NCBI GenBank assembly: GCA_000750105.3
Contig: JPHH03000012.1
Location: 620,001-684,000 of the forward strand
DNA from: Tolypocladium sp. Sup5 PDA-1
Lineage: Eukaryota; Ascomycota; Sordariomycetes; Hypocreales; Ophiocordycipitaceae
Direction: 5' to 3'
Length of the DNA stretch: 64,000 nucleotides
Positions 24,694 to 35,219 of this stretch are shown in pieces; the stretch's first letter is position 1, and every line of letters begins with the position of its first letter. A program made the translations under genes and the position numbers. The notes under the pieces are model-generated. The model was not told the DNA's origin. It worked only from the letters and a program-made list of their open reading frames with translations, and did not search any database.

Positions 24694-25692
24694 TCTGGGT
24701 ATTTTCTGTCCGAACCAGAGGGCCGATGCTACCGGATATTGGAAGAGAAGCACCGGGGTTGTAGGCAGGTGAGGGGTAACAAGTCAGGGCTTTTGGCGCC
24801 GGCCGTGATGGGCAACGATCTCGGGATGCTGAGGGATAGAGTATGTGATGATACGACGGATCGCAAAAACCGAGGTTGCCGGTGAGAAGGCTGGTCCCAG
24901 CACTGAGGCGATGATTGCAGTTCGAGGTGTGACAGCTGTCGAAGTCAAGAGGCTGCGAATCTCAGTCGGCGGCAGACGTGGTCGCACCGATTGCGAGATT
25001 CAGAGTCGGTCGGCCGTCGGTCGCGGCTGGGCAAATGGTCAGTCTCAGCGATCGACGACTCGCAGGTGCGCGCAGGCGGTCAACCACAAAATGTCTACTG
25101 AAAGGGGGAGAAGAGGGCAACAAAGAGGTGTTGGTGGGATGGTGTTTTGGTAGGTAACGCAGCCTCAGGCTTGGAGGGGTGAGGTGCGGGGCTGGAGAGC
25201 GGGAGGAGCACTGGACGGGAAAGAGCCGGGGCAGTACAGGTTTATAAAAAAGATGCTGGCGATAATGACGAGACAACCTAGGTCATTAAGCTGAAGGCGG
25301 CAGCGCGGGTCAAGGGCGGACGGGCGAGTCGGAGCGGTGCGCTGCAGGATGCGCTATGCATGCATCAAGCAGGCTGAGGTGAAAATGCCTCCCGCCGTCA
25401 AAGGGGAGAGATGCCAGGTACATGCGCTGCGGGCGTTGGAGGCCAGTAGCAGAGGTAGTGCCAGCGGCCACAGGAAGCAGAGGGGAGGAAGAAAGAAGAA
25501 GTGTAGGGGTGCTGCATAGGTTGGGAGGGATGGTTGATGTATGCAGTGGCACGAAGGCACACGGAGGCTTGCGGCTATGACTGGCCGGGGGTTGTGCTCG
25601 AAGCAGTGCGCTCGTGACAAGGTGACGGGACAGGCGACAGATGCTCGTGGAGGGGGGCGACGGAGATGGGAGACCTCAGGCACAACACAGCG

Positions 25693-25710
25693 CAGGCAGG
25701 CAGGCAGGCA
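25693..25710. repeat. (CAGG)n microsatellite
   Basis: Four and a half CAGG units in tandem. Confidence 0.8.
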
Positions 25711-26220
25711 AGCGGAGGCAGCTCGCTCTCCTTTCGGGGCCGGTGTGATGGAGCAAAGGAGGAGTGACGGCGACGGCGAAAGGGCAAGCAAGATGCGTAC
25801 GCTGGATGCTGGCAGCAGGCGGCAAGAAGGGGCTCACTTACAGATTGGCAACGATGCTGCTCCGGTCGCCTCTGTCTGTCTGGGCGACCAGTCGAAGGCG
25901 GGAGGGCGACGGTCGTTGTAGAGGTATTCGAAACTTGTCGTGGTGGTGTAATAAACGACGCCGATGAGAGTCGCGAGCGGGACGAGGCAAGCGGCAGCTG
26001 TCTGTCAAGAGCAGACGTGCGGGCGTGGTGCTGGAGTTGCTGACGGGAGGTATCTTGTCGAGAAACGTCGCGGCGGTGAATTGCAACGATGCGGAGGGCG
26101 CTGGGCAATCACGGCACCAAGGAGTCGTTTCGATGCGGGAGGCACTGCCGCTGCAATGGCGATGACGGTCGACAGGGCGCGGGCTGCGGTGCGAGGTTGG
26201 TGATGCGATGAGCTTGGTGC

Positions 26221-26249
26221 TGGCGAGGCAAGGCGAGGCGAGGCGAGGA
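26221..26249. repeat. GGCGA/AGGCG minisatellite
   Basis: Five imperfect units of GGCGA in a row. Confidence 0.75.
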
Positions 26250-28281
26250 ATGCGGGAGTAAAGGTGGAATGAAGGAGAAACGACCGGGGCTGGAAGGGTT
26301 GGTGGTGGAGGGGAGACTGTGTGGGTGGGCTTGTGCTGAGCCTTGGATGCGGGGCACTGCTGCAGTTGCTGGCGCTGGTGACCACTGCAGTGGGAGAGCT
26401 ACAAGCACTCCACTGTCAGGTAGGCAGGCTGGGATGTACTAGCCGCAGCTGGAGCAGCCGTTGTCGGGGGGGTTCGTGGGTGCTGGTAATCCTAGATGAT
26501 TGATTTCCTGCTCTGCTGGCAATATCAGCCTGGAAGTTCATCGAGAAGCAGGTTCATGAGTACGGCAGCATCGGCGGCCGGACATTGACCTGACGCAGGG
26601 ACGAACGGGAGGAGGGGCGAGGGGTGTGGTAGCGGTAGTGGTGGTGCTTGGAGCAGCGGGTGACTGACGTACTTACCACGGATACGCCTACGTACTCGAA
26701 AAGACTACCTATGCCTCTACTGTCCACGGGGGCTCTATCGTGAAGACAGTGGGAGAGGCGACGAGGATAGTCAATGGGAACGCCCGGGATTTAAAGACGA
26801 GTAGGAGACAGCGATGTGAGGCGATGCAAGAGGATATAAGGGAGAGCGAGGTGAGGTGCAGGTTCAGGAACCTGGCCCTGGGAACAGCCACCCTGACCAC
26901 CGGGCAGATAAGATGCAGGCAAACGGGTCCCGGCAGCCGGCGAGGTTCGAGGATGGGACGGCTGAAGAGAGGGATTGGCACGCCGAGTTGCGAGTTTGTT
27001 GACAACGGCTGCGGTGACGGTCGAGGACGGGAGTGAACAACGAGACGTGAGCTACGGCGCATGGGCTGCGTTGCGTACCACGAGGGCGTCGCGGTGCTTG
27101 GGGGTGACTACGGGCTAGCCTCACGATGGCAAGGCTTGCAAGGCAAGGCCGGGCAAGGATGGGAACGGGGATCACAATCGACGGCGCCTCAAATCACCCA
27201 CTCGCTGGATCCCTCCATCCATGATCCAAGCAAAGTTGCCCCAGGGCTAAAAAGGAGGACCCGCAGCGTTAGGCTTGGAGTGCTCATGTGCTCATTTTCG
27301 AGACGGCAGCTGGCGCTAAAACGACCCGGCAAGCGGAAGTCAAAAACCGAGGTGAGGTCCGGTGCTCCATCAACCACCACCGACGCCGACCTACTAGGTA
27401 CCTACTCGTACCTTACCGTATTGTCGAGATTGCTGCGGCGGCTACCGTTTCGGACCACCCGCGTCTCAGTCAGGCGATGGAGGTGACGGGTACAGGCATC
27501 AGAAGCAAGCCTCCGGTAGAGACGCAGATAAGGACTGTTTTACATGGCGATGCTGTGATATTAAGAGCTGCGCTGCCGTGATACCTTGCAAGCCCAGCAC
27601 TTTCAGGTGCCGTGTCGTCTGCCTGCGCGCACAGGTGCTGCCGTCGCCTGCCAGCCCAGGGCTCGTCCAGGCGGCTGTCGGTCTGTCACTTCCCCTGGCA
27701 TGCTGCCCCTGTAGCGGCCAGTGCTTTGGTCAGCAGCGACACCTGTGCAAGCAGCCACAGCGAGATCCCGTCCTGTCACCTGACGGGCCACAAGGGACCC
27801 CATCCTGGCCCAGACCCAGATGGCTTCCTGGCCCGGCGTCAGCCACCCAACATTATCCCAGCATCCAGATTTTCAGGCCCGGTGATCTCGCATCCGTCAC
27901 CAGCAGCAAACACAATTGCCTAGCCTGGCCTGCCTGGCCTATCGCGCCCGTGCAGACGCCCGCCGACTGGGCGTGGTCCCCTCCCGTCTCCCGACTCCCG
28001 CCCTCATCTCTCACGATCTCTCGCGGGTACGCCGGCCGGCCGATCAAATCACAATGACCAAGGACTCAAGCATCATCACGGCCGCCAGTCGCCTCTCGTC
28101 GACACTACGTAACTTATAAGAATGAACACCCACACCTCCGTCGACGCAACACCGTCACCGCGCGTGGCGGTTCAGCTTCCTGAGTGGATACGCAGATGTG
28201 CACCACCTCATGATCACACACCCTCTTGCGACCCACCAACCATTCAACGCAGCTGTGACAAGGTCCATCGTCGAAGTAGGA

Positions 28282-28294
28282 AGTACTCCGTACC
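28282..28294. repeat. Dispersed element, AGTACTCCGTACC
   Basis: One copy of the recurring intergenic motif in non-coding DNA. Confidence 0.5.
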
Positions 28295-28983
28295 TGGTGC
28301 GTCGTCTGCCGCCAGCACGCGCCTGGATTTACACGCGAGCGGGCGTCTTCAACAAGCACAGGACTGTCATGGACGGAACCGTCCTCCTCACCTTGCCCAG
28401 TGGCTGCGAGGCTCGGCCGTTGTCTCCGAATCTTCTATTTATACATCCCTTGTTCGTGGTGCAGGCGACATGCGAGGTCCAATGGCCCGGCAAAACCCCC
28501 CTCGCCAAGGTCGACATCTATGAAGCTAACGGCCGTCATCAACTGCCTGCTGCAACTTGAGCACGCGCATTCCCTGAAAAGCTGCATATGCCCAACCTGC
28601 GAGCAGGAGGCAATACATTGCCGTCCGCTGACCCCTTGTGCATACTCTATCGGCGGCGATGCTGTCCCTACGAGTGCAGCTCCAACATGCATGCGCAGGG
28701 ATGTGCATACGAGAAGGCGCGTGTCTCATCAGAAAGGCTGAGCACTGCTTATCAGGCATCGTCGCGGTTATCTCGATCACCAGCTTCAGATGCTGCTGAA
28801 CCAGCGCCTACATACGACAGATGCAGTTGCCCGTGGTGTTTCATTCTGTTTCCGAAGTGTCTTGCCAGCGGCCCAGGCCCAGGACGCCGCATCGACGACT
28901 CACGAGCATCATCCCAGCACCCACCTGCCTACAAGTGCGGGGCGTGGTGGTTAACTGGTGGACCAAATCCGCTCCGTCGGCGC

Positions 28984-29018
28984 GGTACGGAGTACATGAC
29001 GAAGTAGTCCGTACGTAC
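28984..29018. repeat. Two neighbouring copies of the dispersed element
   Basis: GGTACGGAGTACATG at 28984-28998 is followed by AGTAGTCCGTACGTAC from 29003, in opposite orientations. Confidence 0.5.
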
Positions 29019-31402
29019 GAGGCAACTGCTCGATATGAGGCCTCGTGCCCTAATCCCGCATCCACCGACTGACTGCGCTGTCCACGTATCACAGTCGCTC
29101 AATTGCTCGGTCTGGATTCGAGATGGAGGCCGACATGGGTCGCATTGCTGCGGGCATGGCAGCTGCTAATGAGCTGCCGGTCACCGGGACGAGGGCCCCG
29201 CCCCGACATGACCACAATGCCATCTGATGGGCCTTGACCAGGCGCACACAGATCTTTTGAGGCGAATCCATGCCGTGATGGGCTGGTGGGAGCGAATCTC
29301 CTGATGTACGGAGTCGTCTGGCGAAGGACTCCAGTCGCCGGGCTTCACGGTCCCCATTCCTCGTCCAGAGTCAATTGGGAGCCGCGCGACGGAGAGAAAA
29401 TACCGCTCCCCAATGCGCCAGCCGTGAATGGCGTCAAGGTGGTGGGTGCAACAGTCGCATAGCGACCACGCCAGCATGCCCCTGTCTCTTGGTCACGCTG
29501 GGGCTCGACGTCATGGAGTTGGACGTCATTCGAGAGGAGAGACGCGTTGCGTTGACTTGCACGCAACGGCCTGCATGGGCGCAGGCGGAAAGAAAGAGCA
29601 CCGCGCGCAGCAGGTCCTGAGTACGTACTCATTCGTGGCACGGCATTGCGTTCTGCACGAGCATTACATTGCATGAGACGTTCGTCGTTGGTACGCGGCT
29701 CTTTGAAGCCCGTCTGCGGACGCTTGCATCATGGTTTGGGAGCTGGTGGAATGCGTCGAGGTCCCATGACCCAACCCATGCGGCGCTAACGGCCCATTTT
29801 AGGTTCGCCAGCACGGTGTCTGTGACCTCTGCAACCTCTGGCTCGCTGGACAGTGGTTTGAGTGGCCGGCCGTCTGATGGGGGAAAAAGGGGTCCTCGCT
29901 GGCCTGCGGCGCTCGAAACAAGCAGCGGTGCCCAATGCTGGACTGATCACCGATGCGCCCGGCCAATTGGCAGCCTCAATTGGGTGAGCTTGCAACGTGG
30001 CGCACTGCCAGTTCGCTTCAAACCACTATCAACTGTGACGCTACTGGTCTGGGCCAGACTCCCGCAACAACCGGCTGGACGTCGCACCGCCTAACCCAAC
30101 TCCCCAAGGCCTCACACCACACGCCGCGAGTCCCGCTGCAGAGCCCGTGCTATTCGTTCGAGCGGCCGCGGCCTCCCTGTTGGCGTGTGTAGGTGCATGC
30201 TCGGCCTGCAGATTGTTGGAACGGTATCCGTACCTATATCTAACGCCGCTCTGCTTACGCAGTGGTTTCGAACGGCTGCGGGAATAAGCCCATCTCCAAG
30301 CTCACCACACCTGAGTGTGATTCGATTCAGACGAGTTGAATGCCAGGCAGGGCCTGTTCGCTCGGGCCGACATGCACGTGCTGCTCCCTGATCCAGAGAA
30401 AGACAATTCAATGCTACAACGAACTCGAATCTCGACTTGCCTTCCCAGGGTCCGTTCTCCGAGAAGCAGCTAGACAAGATATGACAGACCGATACGTCGA
30501 TTACTCAACTCCAATCTGCGAAGCGTTGCAGCTCACCGGACCACACCTTGAGACAATTCCTGCAGCGTCTACTGGTTCGGGCAGCCCCTGTTGCAGGAAG
30601 CGCTCACTCTGTCCCCATAGGACAAAACTCGCAAGACCGACTCACCATTTACTCGTTCGGGCCAGGTCAGTCGGTCTCTTGCAGCTGCATGTTAAACAGG
30701 CCCAGTCGTCATGCCGTTGGGTCGCATTGTCTTGGGCCATGTCAGACCTGCAGAGGCCACTGGGTGTGCCAGTACTACTACCCTGTCCTGCATCTCCGCG
30801 AATCTGCTATCCTTAGTATGGGCGGCTCTAGCCAGTGTTGGGCAGCGCTGTCCTGTTTCTGTGACCCAGATTTTCACATGCAGCTGAACTCGGTGATTTC
30901 AGGGGCAGCAGTCGTTGCCATGAGGTCGCCGCTGGAGGGCAGTGGGAGGGGTCTTTCTTATGTTGGCTACAGACTGACAATTGTATAGTGACGAGACCCC
31001 ATTGCCTGCCTCATCTTGCCCAATTGTAGCCTTGAGGGCCGTTTTCCGTTTTCGGGTCATACGTTGGCTCCTGTTCCAATTCGGAGCTCAAGCAAGGTCC
31101 ATATTCACCCTCAACCAAGGCTGCACGCAATCCAGCTGGCTATGGATCGCTCCAGCGAGCTGGCAGAACTCACACTCGTCTCGAAATATTAGCCCGGGAA
31201 CACCTGTTCCTCTCCACGCAACGACAATATCGCTCGCCACAGCACCAGGTTGTACTTCGTAGAGATGGCAAAAAGTCTCAGATTCCAAGACACATACGTG
31301 CACAAACGATGAAATAATTTGGTCCGAAAAAAAAATTTACAAATTGAACTAATTGGAAATCACAGAGCGCAAAAAAATAAAAGTGAAAAGAAAGGGCAAG
31401 CC

Positions 31403-31409
31403 AAAAAAA
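31403..31409 (-). terminator. RNA polymerase III terminator of tRNA-Trp
   Basis: Seven consecutive T on the minus strand, six bases past the tRNA 3' end. Confidence 0.8.
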
Positions 31410-31414
31410 GAAAC

Positions 31415-31496
31415 TGAGGAGCGCCCGATTCGAACGGACAGCCTTCAGGAAATTCCAAGTCTGGAATCTGACGCGCTACCGTTGCGCCAGCCCCCC
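31415..31496 (-). tRNA. tRNA-Trp(CCA) with a short intron
   Basis: The minus strand folds into a full cloverleaf: acceptor stem GGGGGGC / GCTCCTC (all seven pairs, two G-T), D arm GCGC-AACGGTA-GCGC, anticodon loop TTCCAG with CCA at 34-36, an intron of about 10 bases (near 31448-31457) in the usual place after position 37, variable loop AGGCT, T arm GTCCG-TTCGAAT-CGGGC, discriminator A. Internal A and B boxes are intact. The anticodon stem closes with one A-C mismatch next to the loop. The gene lies in an AT-rich island, with a T-run terminator just downstream. Confidence 0.9.
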
Positions 31497-31938
31497 AATT
31501 GTTGAATTCCGACTCGTTATTCCTTTTTATCAAGTAGTCACGTAAAAGGCCCAGTCCCCACTCACGTACCTCTTCAATCCTTACCCTACAGTTGCTGAGC
31601 ATTACTGAATTCAATACGGACAATGGAAAGAACAAGGCAGTGAGGTCCATATAATTCTAAATAGTAGTGGAGGCCCAGGTAATACTTCTCTCAGTCTAAT
31701 TGTCTCTGTCTAGGCTTTCTCTAAACCCAGTGGTTTACCGCTACAGAATGCAGTACGAAGCAGAGTTCGGTGCAGTGAATCACCCTACGGCGGCCAGCTG
31801 TGCTTCCATTTTCTCACCATATTGACTGTCTTACCCAGAAACACATAAGGTTTTGCTTCCTGACTCCTTCTGAATTTTCTTTGTGCGTCCTACATTTGAG
31901 GAGCATATCGGCAGGGGCAACAAACCCACCTTGAAAGT

Positions 31939-33007
31939 ATGGGAAATCTTTGCCAAGTGAGTCAAGTTGGCTTTTCGACGGAGCATTGCCTTTGGTACGA
32001 TCATCTCTTCCGACGAGAAGCCCTGGATGGCGTGATGCACTACCCATCTGAGATCCCGAAAATCCATAAGGACTTCAGTTCGAACCTGAGAAAACACATG
32101 AAGGCAATATTAGTGGACATCTGCTGGGGAAGCTATGCTGTATACATCGACCAGGTCAGGCCAAACTGCAAGGACCTGCACCTCACAGCAGCGGCCCGTC
32201 TAGGCGGCATCTCCATAGACGAGCAGCTCTACGAGGTTTCGTATCGACCTGGAACTTACGAGACTTTTGAAAGTCGAGTGGTCGCGCCAGAAAGAGAACA
32301 ACAAACAGGCAATCTGCGAAGTCCACCAGGCCTTGAAGCGAGACGACACTTCCGGCTGTCGACCGCAGGCCAAGCTTGCAGAGTATTTTACCAGCGACCG
32401 CCAACAGTGAATACCCTGTGTTAGCAGACGCAGTTGCTTTTGGTCTCAGTAGCGACAATGGGGTCGAGAGCGACAGCGCGGACTCTGACCTGTCGGAAGA
32501 AGAGAGTCAGGTAACACCTCCGAATCCTCACCCAGCCTCTGACTCCCAATCATTCAGCGAGAGCATTCGCAGTCATAGCTCCACACTATGCGTGTCGTTT
32601 TCGTCGAGGTGGCATGAAAACTGACCATCGGTGCTAACATTGACATTGCTCAGCAATTTTAGACTCTTCTCCACGATGGACGATCGAGTCTATCTATCCC
32701 TCGCCATGTCCCACGCCAGCCTCGCTGCAAACTCTGTAACAACACCTCTACCACACACAGACCACTGGGCCAGTCCATGGAGCACCTGGACGCTGCTGCG
32801 CTTTCCAAAAAGTGGACTCAATTTGCAAGGCAGAATTGGACCATTAACGAGTTGCACAAGAACCCAGACAGATTCGACCAGGAAAGCCAAGTAAGGAGTG
32901 AAAGTATTAGACAGGTAATGGGAGACCACGTCTGCTCGCTATCGCTTACCCGGTGGCCTGTCACGCATCCTTCGAAAGTTCGAAGTGCGTCGGTACAGAT
33001 TCGGTGA
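31939..33007 (+). pseudogene. Probable disrupted or heavily spliced gene, family unknown
   Basis: Protein-like sequence runs on the plus strand but changes frame. The first frame, 31939-32290, includes MKAILVDICWGSYAVYIDQV. A second, about 32262-32408, includes KVEWSRQKENNKQAICEV and KLAEYFTSDRQQ. A third, about 32453-32610, is acidic and Ser-rich (SADSDLSEEESQ). A last, about 32660-33007, includes RCKLCNN and ALSKKWTQFARQNWTINELH. Introns could explain the later changes (GTGAAT...CTCAG at 32408-32453; a GCTAAC branch-like site and TTTTAG near 32660), but no canonical intron joins the first and second frames. The base composition is more AT-rich than in neighbouring genes. I do not recognise the family. 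The opposite strand also has a possible exon with a good 3' splice site near 32,085, so strand is not certain. Confidence 0.3.
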
Positions 33008-35219
33008 CAAAAAGGGGAGCACTTCGTGTCAGGGGTTTAAACCCAAGGTACGAATACTTCCTTCGTACTCCAGAGTGGCCCTGCATTTAGAGATCGATAG
33101 GCACGCTCAGGACTCTCGTTTCGGGAGGGCAAAATAGAGAAAGTTTACGGATAAGAGTGAATGTTACAAAAAAGCTGCCTGTTTCCCGTCAGCGGTGTAG
33201 CGAGAGAGAGAGGTAACTGTCTTGGCTGCTGGAGTGGCGGCTGCCCGACAACGTGACGACGTGCCATGAGTCGCCAATGCAGGTCGCGTATGGACGAACC
33301 CGCCTCGGCAAGCGGAAGTGCCATTCCGTCCGCTGCAACGCAAGATGCTGTGAGGTGACGTGAGGGGGGAGGCTGCTGTTTGTGGCCCCTGTTCCCGACA
33401 TCCCGACACACAAGGCTCAGCAACACGTGGAGAAGGGGGAAGCGGCCAGCGGCAGCACGGAGCCGGGGTCGGGTGTGACCCGACATTTCTTTACGCAGAT
33501 GTTTTTTTCTCTTTGCTGTGCGGGCCTCCCCGTCGTGTCGGATCTGGATGCCGCTGGCACTCCCGACTAACATGGAGGAACCCAAGCACATGAGAGCATC
33601 GGTTGCTATGAGGCCTTTTCAGAACTGCGGTCTGCCCCGAGTGTAGATGAGGATTGGATCACTGCTCCGCGTCATTTGTGACGGCTGGCCTCACACCACT
33701 TCCAGCGCCCTGCATGCAGCACTCTTCGTCATCTGACGGCAGCCAGCAGCGCCCGCTTCACCTCCTACCCTCTCCGAAAGGCGCCATATATCGCCACATT
33801 CTTACTACAGCCCCCCTAGCCGTCGTTATCGAGACCCTGGGGCTCGAGCGTTTGCTCCCTCCTGCGCGCCATCTCGATGGGCTGAGCTGAGCACGAGCCC
33901 GACGGGTAGGTAGATGCCGCCGCCCGTCCAGTTCACTCGGTACCACGACAGCCAACACCATCCCTAGAAGCGCGTCCTTTGAAGCCGGACATGTCTGAGC
34001 TCCAATGCAGACGCTGCTGCTTCTGGTTCCCGTGCCCCCGTCGCGCGCCAAGTGCCGAACCAGCGCCGCGCCTCATGGGCGTGCCGTCGTGCAACCGCAT
34101 CGCAGTCCCCCCCCCCGGTCGGCAACATTCAGCATCGCCGTCCCGCCAGCAACAGTAATCGCATCTGTTTCTGGCCCGCCCGGGTTGTTTTGGGGGCCAA
34201 AAAGGCAAGCTGGGGCCCGGCGGATGGGCGGTTGTTTGTGTCTCTGTGACACCCCTCGACCGGGAGCGCGTCTGGATGGGCATCGACGTCGCAGGAGTGC
34301 CCATCCTTCTGCGATGTATTGCTTTCCCTAAAGGCGCGGCAGCGGAGCGTGTTTGCCTCTCTCGCAGTGAGGCTATTATGCACATCGGCCTGAACATCAG
34401 TCCATCCAGCCACCAACAACAGCATCCGTATATCTTTATCCAAGTCAGGGGCTACACCACCACCCAGCGCCCAGCAAAACCACAAGCAACATCTACGGAC
34501 GTCGACATAAGCAAGACTTCCTCCCTCTTCCCAGACTCAGTCACCCCCCCAAAAGAATTTTCGCTACCCGTCCAGGGGTAGTTCAGTTCAGTTCTGCTTT
34601 TTTCGGCCACTCTTTGAGCCCCTTTGCCCCTAAGACCTGCATGTAGGCTGACTCTTTCGTGGCGCCCAGCCCAGGCCCCTTGTTCGGTGCTTGTTTGTCC
34701 AGATCCGGCCAGATGCATGCATGTTGCATGCCTGGGATCATGCGCACACTTGCGCCGCCGAGGGCCGAATCTCGCGGCGGCGCTGTGCTGCTGCTGATGG
34801 GGGGGGTTGGCGTGCAGGGTATCACATTCACGGACCGCTGCAGGACGTGTGCAGTTTGGGGTGCGCTTGCGAGACGGTAGGGCACATAATACAAGGCCCT
34901 TGTGTCTATAAGAGGCATTCGATGCACTTCGTCCATCTAGGACTCTGGATGTGTATGTGGAGCGCTCTACTCTTGCTGGCTCCCTGTACTCCGTACAGCT
35001 GGGCTTTTGGGGTCTGTGTGAGCTTGTTTGCTCTGCTACGCACGTATTTCGTAAATGGGTCCATGTCTCTCCAATAAACCGAAAAAATCAATTTTGACTC
35101 GTTGCTTATATCTGCTGCTGCTCTGATAGGACGAGAATAGCCAGTACCAAGCGGTTGGTTACACACGCAGCTGCATGCACCAGACAAACCCGTGAACGAA
35201 TCAACTCCCTCCACTAATT
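33008..35219. other. Intergenic, up to the PFK2 stop codon
   Basis: 2.2 kb with no supported gene. It contains a perfect inverted repeat of the dispersed element at 34984-34998 and a TGCATGCATGTTGCATGC cluster near 34,713. Confidence 0.45.
34984..34998. repeat. CTGTAC-TCC-GTACAG inverted repeat
   Basis: A perfect 6-bp inverted repeat around a TCC core, the most symmetrical copy of the dispersed element. Confidence 0.6.

Larger units (their letters stand above)
24694..31402. other. Long gene-poor stretch upstream of GSK3
   Basis: About 6.7 kb. No open frame exceeds about 180 codons and none shows a recognisable motif. The part nearest GSK3 (24.7-27.2 kb) is GC-rich with CAGG and GGCGA microsatellites and could be a long leader or promoter. 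The part from 27.5 kb on carries several copies of the dispersed ACTCCGTAC element (28282-28294, 28984-28996, 29003-29015, about 29306). Base composition falls towards the tRNA near 31.4 kb. Confidence 0.5.

Noticed and set aside
31831..32097. Minus-strand exon with a good branch and 3' splice site
   Set aside because: The segment LMDFRDLRWVVHHAIQGF looks protein-like, but I could not find a convincing upstream exon. It is mentioned under the disrupted gene instead.
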